In this document: piece after piece, positions 58,717 through 64,000 of the stretch | Layout of the letters: each line of letters starts with the position of its first letter | Numbering within the stretch: position 1 is the stretch's first letter | Assembly (NCBI RefSeq): GCF_014701095.1 | Contig: NZ_AP023439.1 | Coordinates: 310,001 to 374,000, forward strand | Source of the DNA: Streptomyces tuirus | GTDB lineage: Bacteria; Actinomycetota; Actinomycetes; Streptomycetales; Streptomycetaceae | Length of the DNA stretch: 64,000 nt | Reading direction: 5' to 3' | Position numbers and translations under genes: made by a program | The notes under the pieces: generated by a model | Told to the model about the DNA's origin: nothing | The model's input: the letters and a program-made list of their open reading frames with translations, nothing else | Databases searched by the model: none

Positions 58717-59283
58717 ATGAGCACCACCGAAGGCCGGCGCGGCGAGCCCGTGACCACGGTTCTGACCTGGCAGGTGCGCCCCGGCCGCGAGGAACGGTTC
58801 GAGGAGTGGACGCGCGGCATCACCCGCTGCGCCCGGCAGTTCCCCGGCAACGAGGGCGTCTCCTGGCTTGCGCCGGAGGACGGCCACCGCTACCACGCGG
58901 TGCTGCGCTGGTCCGACCAGCACCGGCTCGCCGCCTGGCTGGAGTCGGAGGAGCGCGCGCACTGGCACCGGCGGATCGAGGACATCGCCACCGAGGTCAG
59001 CAGCGAACGCCAGTCGACGACCGGCATGGAGACCTGGTTCGATCTGCCCGGCACCACCGTGCGGGCCCCGCCCCGGTGGAAGATGGTCCTCACGACCTTC
59101 CTCGGCGCCTACCCCTGCACCCTGCTCATCCAGTGGCTGGTGACGCCCCACACCACCGGCTGGCCGCTGCCCCTGCGGGCCGCCGTCTTCCCGCTGATCC
59201 TGCTGCCGGTGCTGACGTATCTGCTGATGCCGCGGCTGAGCCGCCTGCTGCGGCTGTGGCTCTATCCACGCGGCGGCGGCTGA
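58717..59283 (+). CDS. Antibiotic-biosynthesis-monooxygenase-fold protein with two membrane helices
   Basis: This 188-aa protein has an N-terminal ABM (dimeric alpha/beta barrel) domain: VTTVLTWQVRPGREERFEEW and GVSWLAPEDGHRYHAVLRW. The C-terminal part has two membrane helices (MVLTTFLGAYPCTLLIQWLV and AAVFPLILLPVLTYLLMP). This architecture is typical of DUF-type ABM-membrane proteins (SCO-like). Several starts are possible (58684, 58717, 58750); the ATG at 58717 lies directly after GGGGGA. Confidence 0.78.
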   Translation: MSTTEGRRGEPVTTVLTWQVRPGREERFEEWTRGITRCARQFPGNEGVSWLAPEDGHRYHAVLRWSDQHRLAAWLESEERAHWHRRIEDIATEVSSERQSTTGMETWFDLPGTTVRAPPRWKMVLTTFLGAYPCTLLIQWLVTPHTTGWPLPLRAAVFPLILLPVLTYLLMPRLSRLLRLWLYPRGGG

Positions 59284-59389
59284 GCGGTTTCCCGTGAGCA
59301 GATGCGCCCCCTGGGACGCCTGGGGCGGGGGATCAGTCCGTGCGTACGAGGCGGTCTTCGAATCGGGCCGGGTGTGCAATGCTCAACGC

Positions 59390-61786
59390 GTGACGAGCGA
59401 GCCCGTGACGCCGGCGCAGCCCGGTGCCGCACCGGACCTGGTCGAACTGGCCAAGGTCGTCGCCCGGCAGCGCGCCGAGCTGGACCGGCTGCGCGACCAG
59501 GCGGCCACCTCGGCTGTCGTGGAACGGGCCAAGGGCGCGGTGATGGCGCTGAGCGGGTGTACCGCCGACGCGGCGGGCGAACGGCTGGTCCAGCAGGCCG
59601 AAGCCGCACGTCACACCCTGATCGAGGAGTGCTGGATCACCCTGGGCGGTCTCGCGCCCAAGCCGCCCGGCCCCGGCAGGGCGAGTGAGGTCCCCGGCGT
59701 CGACGCATCCGGCTCCGGGACAAGGGACCCGGCGCAGTCGGCCGCGCCGGACGACGTCACGGCCGCCCTGGCCCGCCTCGGTCAGGCCCTCGTCCGGGTG
59801 ATGACCCCGCACGACCTCGCCCGGTGCCTGCTGGAGCATCTCGGCCCCGACATGTCGGCGGACGCGATCCTGATCTACGCCCGCAGGCCCGACGGCGGCC
59901 TCGAACTGACAGGGCACGCGGGCATCGACGACAAGCTGGCGGCCCAGTGGCGCCAGGTACCGCCGCTGAGCGGAATGGCGGCGCTGGACGCACTGCGGGC
60001 GGGCGAGCCGCGCTGGCTGGAGGACTTCGCCGCGGACGAGCGGCGGTACCTGCTGATCGGTGATCCGCCCGAGCGGTGGCTTTCGCGTGCCTGGCTGCCC
60101 GTCCTCACCGCGGGCCCGGCCGAGGTCTGCATCGGCGTGCTGCGCGGCCGCGCCGGGGTGTTCACCCCGCGCGACCGCGCCCACCTGCGGGGCGTCACCG
60201 GGCTGTGCGCCGGGCGGCTGCGCGCCTTCGACGCCCCGCCCGAGCGGGACGCCGACGCCACCACCGACGCGGTGCAGGCACTGTTCGAGGCACTGCCGGT
60301 CGCGGCGATGCTGCTCACGCCGCTGCGGGCCGCGGCGGGCGGGACGGAGGACTTCCGGGTGGAGGCGGCGACCGCTCAGGTGGGCGATCTGCTGGGCCGG
60401 ACCGGTGAGGCACCGGCCGGGCGGCGGCTGCTGGAGCTGCGCCCGGCCCTGGCCGTCGAACCGCTGTGGCAGGGCTGTCTGCAGGCGCTGGCCACCGGCA
60501 CGACGTACGAGGGTGAACCGTTCGCACACGAAGAGGTTGTGGCGGGCGTCGCCGAACTGTCCCTCTACACGGCACGGGTGGCGCCGCTGGGCGACGCCCT
60601 CGTCGTCTCGTGGATCCGGCACGGCTCCTCCGACAGGCAGGAGCAGCGGCTGGCGGACCTGCAGCGGCTGGGCAGTCTCGGCTGGGCGAACTGGAACCTG
60701 GCCACGCTGGAGGCCTCCTGGTCGACCCAGGTGTTCTCCCTGGTCGGCCGGGACCCGGCGCACGGCCCGGTGCGCCTGCCCGAGGTCCCGGAGCTCGCGC
60801 TCCCCGAGGACGCTCCCGCGCTGACCCGCGCCATCGGTGAACTCGTCCACGACGGGCGGCCGTTCGACGTGTCGTTCCGGATCCGGACGGGCGGCGGCAT
60901 CCGGCATCTGCGGCTGGCGGCCGAGGCGGTGGCCGACCGGCACGGCACGCCCGTCGAGGTGCACGGCTTCGTGCAGGACATGACCGCCCGGCGGCGCGCG
61001 GAGCTGGCCCTGGTCGAGAGCGAGCGGGCGATCCTGACGCAGCACGACGTGCTCAAGGCCGAGCGGACCCTGGCCTCCCGGCTCCAGCACGCGCTGCTGC
61101 CCATGGCCAACCGGCCGGTGCACCTCGCGGGGCTGCGCGTCGAGGTCGCCTATCTGCCGGCCCAGTCGGGCGTGCACGTCGGCGGCGACTGGTTCAGTGC
61201 CATCGAACTCCCTGACGGGGAAGCGCTGCTGGTCGTCGGCGACGTCGCCGGGCACGGAGTCGACGCGGTGGCCACGATGGCCCAGCTCCGGTTCACCGCG
61301 AAGGGCATGGTGATCACGGGCTCGTCGCTGACCGGGGCGCTCGCCCGGCTGAACACGCTGCTGCTGCACTCACGCGACTCCCACGCGACCGCCACCATGG
61401 TGCTGGCCCGCTACGACCCCCGCCGCGGGCGCCTGGTCTGGGCCCAGGCGGGGCATCCCCCGCCGCTGCTGCTGCGCGGCGGCGAAGCACGGTACCTGAC
61501 CCGCCCCGCAGGCATGCTGCTCGGGGCGTCCACCACGCCGGTCTACCAGGAGGGGGAGTGCCGTCTGGACCCGGGCGACCGGCTCATCCTGTACACCGAC
61601 GGCCTGGTGGAGCACCCCCCGGACAGCATCGACCGGGGTCTGGAGCAGTTCGCCGAGGCGGTGGCGGCCCCGCACGGTGACGGGCCCGGGTCGCTGGGGC
61701 CGTTGCTCGCGCGGATGCTGCCCGACGTGCGGCGGGACGACGTGTGCGTGGTCGACGTCAGGGTTCCCGGGGTGCGGGACCGGTAA
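59390..61786 (+). CDS. ANTAR-GAF-PAS-PP2C multidomain phosphatase
   Basis: This ~798-aa protein has, in order: an N-terminal ANTAR-like helical region (~20-86; VVERAKGAVMALSGCTADAA), a GAF domain (~120-270), two PAS-like domains (~290-520; SLGWANWNLATLEASWSTQV), a short coiled-coil linker (LKAERTLASRLQHALLP), and a SpoIIE-type PP2C domain (~560-795; VHVGGDWFSAIELPDG, VVGDVAGHGVDAVATMAQLR, LYTDGLVEHPPD, RRDDVCVVDV). It probably dephosphorylates anti-anti-sigma proteins in response to a signal. GTG 59390 is preferred; the frame opens earlier, but that part lacks protein character. Confidence 0.9.
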   Translation: MTSEPVTPAQPGAAPDLVELAKVVARQRAELDRLRDQAATSAVVERAKGAVMALSGCTADAAGERLVQQAEAARHTLIEECWITLGGLAPKPPGPGRASEVPGVDASGSGTRDPAQSAAPDDVTAALARLGQALVRVMTPHDLARCLLEHLGPDMSADAILIYARRPDGGLELTGHAGIDDKLAAQWRQVPPLSGMAALDALRAGEPRWLEDFAADERRYLLIGDPPERWLSRAWLPVLTAGPAEVCIGVLRGRAGVFTPRDRAHLRGVTGLCAGRLRAFDAPPERDADATTDAVQALFEALPVAAMLLTPLRAAAGGTEDFRVEAATAQVGDLLGRTGEAPAGRRLLELRPALAVEPLWQGCLQALATGTTYEGEPFAHEEVVAGVAELSLYTARVAPLGDALVVSWIRHGSSDRQEQRLADLQRLGSLGWANWNLATLEASWSTQVFSLVGRDPAHGPVRLPEVPELALPEDAPALTRAIGELVHDGRPFDVSFRIRTGGGIRHLRLAAEAVADRHGTPVEVHGFVQDMTARRRAELALVESERAILTQHDVLKAERTLASRLQHALLPMANRPVHLAGLRVEVAYLPAQSGVHVGGDWFSAIELPDGEALLVVGDVAGHGVDAVATMAQLRFTAKGMVITGSSLTGALARLNTLLLHSRDSHATATMVLARYDPRRGRLVWAQAGHPPPLLLRGGEARYLTRPAGMLLGASTTPVYQEGECRLDPGDRLILYTDGLVEHPPDSIDRGLEQFAEAVAAPHGDGPGSLGPLLARMLPDVRRDDVCVVDVRVPGVRDR

Positions 61787-61797
61787 GGAGTGGCGGC

Positions 61798-61899
61798 TCA
61801 CGAGTCACCGCGATGGCGCCAGTACCACCACAGGCCCACGAGCGAGGCCAGCAGGAACAGGGCGGGCAGCACCAGGCCGGGGATGCGGGAGCCGTTCAT
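61798..61899 (-). CDS. 33-aa single-pass membrane peptide
   Basis: An open frame of 33 codons encodes MNGSRIPGLVLPALFLLASL followed by VGLWWYWRHRGDS: one membrane helix with a basic end. Third positions are G or C in nearly all codons. A GAAGG lies about 10-14 nt upstream. Too short to be sure, but it is well formed. Confidence 0.5.
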   Translation of the reverse strand: MNGSRIPGLVLPALFLLASLVGLWWYWRHRGDS

Positions 61900-62031
61900 G
61901 GGCGTGGCCTTCGGTTCGTGGCGGTCCGGGCGTCTCGTGCGTCGCCCCCGGCCCAGCATGACGCCGATCGGCCCCGCCGTTCCCCTTCTTTCCGCAGCCC
62001 TTGCCCGGCGTTCGACAAGGAGAGCCGGACG

Positions 62032-62520
62032 TCAGTCGACCGGGTGACCCGGGTGGATGGTGACGGCTTCGGACAGGCGCAGCAGCGGCTCGCCGTGCGC
62101 CCCTTGCCCGCCCCACTCCACCGGGTCGAGGACGAAACCGATGTGGTCGCCGCCGCCCACGCGCGTCACGATCCGGCCGACGAACCAGGCCGGCACGTCC
62201 TCCAGGACGAGGGCCCCGCCGTACGCCTCCCGGGGCCGGATGTCCTGGAACTTGTCGGTCCGGTCGCCGGTCCGCCCGCCGAACAGCTCGGCGAGGGCGC
62301 GCTGTTCACGGCCGAGCAGGTGCACAGCGAGGACGTCCGCGTTCCGCGCCACCCGGAAGGTGTGGTTGAGCTCGGACAGCCACACCACGAACCGGACGGG
62401 CCGCAGCGAGCACTGCGAGGCGAACCCGACGAGACAGCCCGCCCGTTCACCGCCCGCGGCGGCCGTGACCACATACATCTCCGGGTTCAGCCGGTCGACG
62501 AACTCGTCCATGCCGGCCAT
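62032..62520 (-). CDS. Flavin reductase-like (FMN split barrel) protein
   Basis: This 162-aa protein has the flavin-reductase pattern: LNPEMYVVTAAAGGERAGCL, VGFASQCSLRPVRFVVWLSE and HTFRVARNADVLAVHLL. The GREQRALAELFGGRTGDRTD and KF segment is also typical. It should bind FMN and reduce flavin with NAD(P)H. The start is ATG 62520 or GTG 62526. It lies 9 nt downstream of the peptidoglycan-binding gene's stop (on the minus strand) and is likely co-transcribed. Confidence 0.85.
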   Translation of the reverse strand: MAGMDEFVDRLNPEMYVVTAAAGGERAGCLVGFASQCSLRPVRFVVWLSELNHTFRVARNADVLAVHLLGREQRALAELFGGRTGDRTDKFQDIRPREAYGGALVLEDVPAWFVGRIVTRVGGGDHIGFVLDPVEWGGQGAHGEPLLRLSEAVTIHPGHPVD

Positions 62521-62529
62521 GGTCACACA

Positions 62530-63270
62530 TCAGCTCGCGCCGGCCGCCGTACGGGACTCCAGGGCGGCCCGGGTGTTGTTGCCGTAGACGCCGGTCTCGT
62601 CGCCGCGGATGCCGTACCAGAGCTGGAAGCGGGCGACCGCTGCCGTGAGGGTGGGGTCGTAGCTGCCGCTGGTGGAGCCGTCCCGGTAGACGTCCGGGAT
62701 GTCCAGGAGACGTTGCTGGAGCTCGGTCACCTCGGGGCCGGTGGCCCCCTCGCGCAGCGTGCCGGCGCCGTCGGGGTCCACAGGTGCGGGGGCGGCGGGG
62801 GTGGGCGGGGTGGGTGTGGGGTCGGGGGTGGAGGGGGCGGCCCGGGGCGGGCGGGGCTGGGGCGCGGCACTGTCGTGCTTGTGCTCGCCGCGCAGCAGGA
62901 GCGCCCCGCCGAAGCCGATCACCGCGGCGGCGAGGACGGCCACCGCGACGGCGGCGCGGCGCAGCCCGGCCCCGGGGGGTACGGCGCGGGTGGGCCGACG
63001 GCTCTCGCGGGCGACGGGCGGGAGCTCCTGCGTCAGAGCCTCGGAGCCGGCCGGCGGCTCCGGCAGCTCGACGGACTCGTATCCCCCGGGGTCGGAGTCA
63101 TGTCCGCCGGATTCACGGCCGGTCTCCTGCCTGCCGGGGTCGCGGCCGGTCTCCTGCTGGAACTCCCGCATCAGTTCCGCGAGCGCGTCGGTGCGGCGGG
63201 GCCGCAGGACGCGGATGGGTTCGAGGGCCGGGCCGTCGTGCGGCGGCCGGGGCTCGGACGGTGTCGACAC
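62530..63270 (-). CDS. Membrane-anchored peptidoglycan-binding-domain protein
   Basis: This 246-aa protein has a hydrophilic N-terminal region (1-100), one membrane helix (LRRAAVAVAVLAAAVIGFGGAL, ~103-124), a Pro/Thr-rich linker (~135-165), and a C-terminal peptidoglycan-binding domain (GPEVTELQQRLLDIPDVYRD, then TLTAAVARFQLWYGI). It should reach the cell wall from the membrane. GTG 63270 is the start. The Pro/Thr linker explains the G-rich plus strand near 62790-62870. Confidence 0.85.
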   Translation of the reverse strand: MSTPSEPRPPHDGPALEPIRVLRPRRTDALAELMREFQQETGRDPGRQETGRESGGHDSDPGGYESVELPEPPAGSEALTQELPPVARESRRPTRAVPPGAGLRRAAVAVAVLAAAVIGFGGALLLRGEHKHDSAAPQPRPPRAAPSTPDPTPTPPTPAAPAPVDPDGAGTLREGATGPEVTELQQRLLDIPDVYRDGSTSGSYDPTLTAAVARFQLWYGIRGDETGVYGNNTRAALESRTAAGAS

Positions 63271-63382
63271 GCTGCTCTCCTTCGTCCGGGCCCGGGGGCG
63301 CCCGGCCTTCGAGGATCGTCCTGCCGCTAGATACGCGCCCGGCGCGCCCGGGGTTCAGCGCCCGGTCGGCCGGGCGGGCAGA

Positions 63383-63416
63383 GCACTCAGTACCTCCTGA
63401 CGAGTGCACTGAGTGC
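63383..63416. promoter_or_regulatory. Inverted repeat upstream of the TetR gene
   Basis: GCACTCAGT (63383-63391) and ACTGAGTGC (63408-63416) flank 16 nt. It lies 36 nt upstream of the TetR start and 113 nt from the divergent gene, the usual position for a TetR self-operator. Confidence 0.6.
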
Positions 63417-63451
63417 CACGAGTGATCCCGCGGGGTGCTACGTTCGCGCTC

Positions 63452-64000
63452 ATGAGCTCCGAGAAAGCCGAGGCCGGCACCGGGAAACCACCCATCCGGG
63501 ACGCCCTGGTGGCGGCGGCCTACGAGCTGTTCCCGGAGCGGGGGTACGAGCAGACCACCGTCGACGACATCGTGGCGCTCGCCGGTGTCGGGCGGCGCTC
63601 GTTCTTCCGCTACTTCCCCTCCAAGGAGGACGTGGTCTTCCCGGACCACGAGCGGTGCCTCGCCGACATGACGGCCTTCCTGGCGGACGGCTCCGACGAC
63701 GACGAACCCGTGCGGCGGGTCTGCGACGCGGCCCGGCTCGTGCTGCGCATGTACGCCGAGAACCCGGCGTTCTCGGTGCAGCGCTACCGCCTCACCAAGC
63801 AGGTGCCGGGGCTGCGGGCCTATGAGCTGTCGGTGGTGTGGCGCTACGAGCGGGCCCTCGCCGAGTATCTGCGCCGGCGGTTCGCCGCCCGCCGGGACGG
63901 CACGCTGCAGGCCGACGTGATCGCGGCGGCGGTGGTCGCGGCGCACAACAACGCGCTGCGGTCCTGGCTGCGTTCGGACGGCCAGGGCGACGCGGGCGCG
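63452..64000 (+). CDS. TetR-family transcriptional regulator, 3' end beyond the window
   Basis: The frame runs from ATG 63452 to the window end (183 codons) with no stop. The N-terminal HTH is IRDALVAAAYELFPERGYEQ followed by TTVDDIVALAGVGRRSFFRYF and SKEDVV, typical of TetR proteins. The C-terminal ligand domain is about three-quarters present. The TetR palindrome upstream suggests autoregulation. Confidence 0.92.
   Translation, partial: MSSEKAEAGTGKPPIRDALVAAAYELFPERGYEQTTVDDIVALAGVGRRSFFRYFPSKEDVVFPDHERCLADMTAFLADGSDDDEPVRRVCDAARLVLRMYAENPAFSVQRYRLTKQVPGLRAYELSVVWRYERALAEYLRRRFAARRDGTLQADVIAAAVVAAHNNALRSWLRSDGQGDAGA

Noticed and set aside
62790..62870. G-run-rich stretch that might form G-quadruplexes
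   Set aside because: It is explained by the Pro/Thr-rich linker encoded on the opposite strand.
1..64000. CRISPR arrays, tRNA or rRNA genes, prophage or replication origin
   Set aside because: No regularly spaced repeats with unique spacers, no cloverleaf or rRNA-like sequence, and no integrase, structural phage genes or DnaA-box clusters were seen.

Overview
The window looks like a Streptomyces (or very close actinomycete) chromosome. The DNA is strongly GC-rich, third codon positions are almost all G or C, and GTG starts and 4-nt ATGA/GTGA overlaps are common. Lineage markers include a chaplin, DUF5709, DUF5133 and DUF3662 proteins, an ANTAR-GAF-PAS-PP2C phosphatase, a graspetide (ATP-grasp RiPP) pair and a HelR locus carrying a rifamycin-associated element. 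No rRNA, tRNA or CRISPR array was seen. The first gene (aquaporin) and the last (TetR regulator) are cut by the window ends.

1-15.3 kb is housekeeping and accessory. It holds a GlpF end, a cupin, a sulfite-oxidase-family molybdoenzyme divergent from an SDR, a class-I-like PPK2, a SpoIIAB-type ATPase, and a PaoABC/YagTSR-type molybdenum aldehyde oxidoreductase operon. It also holds a 555-aa membrane protein with four 33-aa repeats, a small DUF1232 protein, and a graspetide precursor with its ATP-grasp ligase.

15.5-29.3 kb is the most interesting part. Twelve tightly packed genes on the minus strand look like one operon for a small, NRPS-independent peptide-like natural product. In order of transcription they encode: a TauD-like Fe/2OG oxygenase; an AurF-like diiron N-oxygenase; a KamA-type radical SAM aminomutase whose lysine-recognition Asp residues are replaced; an enolase-superfamily dipeptide-epimerase-like protein with an unusual C-terminal extension; an Ldh2-type dehydrogenase; an ATP-grasp ligase; a FemAB/GNAT-fold acyltransferase; a branched-chain-type aminotransferase; a protein of unknown function; an MFS exporter; a second ATP-grasp ligase; and an FMN 2-hydroxy-acid oxidase. 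I cannot match this combination to a characterised pathway. A GNAT gene and a wrecked IS5-type transposase lie at its upstream edge.

30.6-44.9 kb holds an aldo/keto reductase, a VOC protein, helR with its 27-bp palindromic element, a Gfo/Idh/MocA oxidoreductase, a GNAT, a membrane PP2C phosphatase, a short chaplin, small conserved proteins, an APC permease, a GT-C-like membrane protein and a P-loop kinase.

44.9-52.4 kb is a carbohydrate-uptake locus. It has a solute-binding lipoprotein, two permeases and a heparinase II/III-like protein in one operon, next to a ROK repressor divergent from a BadF-type sugar kinase. No ATPase subunit is present, so a shared MsiK-type ATPase elsewhere is likely. 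52.6-64 kb holds a Tat-exported PAP2 phosphatase fused to an autotransporter-type beta-strand repeat, a second GT-C protein, an RpiR regulator, an 800-aa ANTAR/GAF/PAS/PP2C phosphatase, a flavin reductase, a peptidoglycan-binding membrane protein and a TetR regulator.
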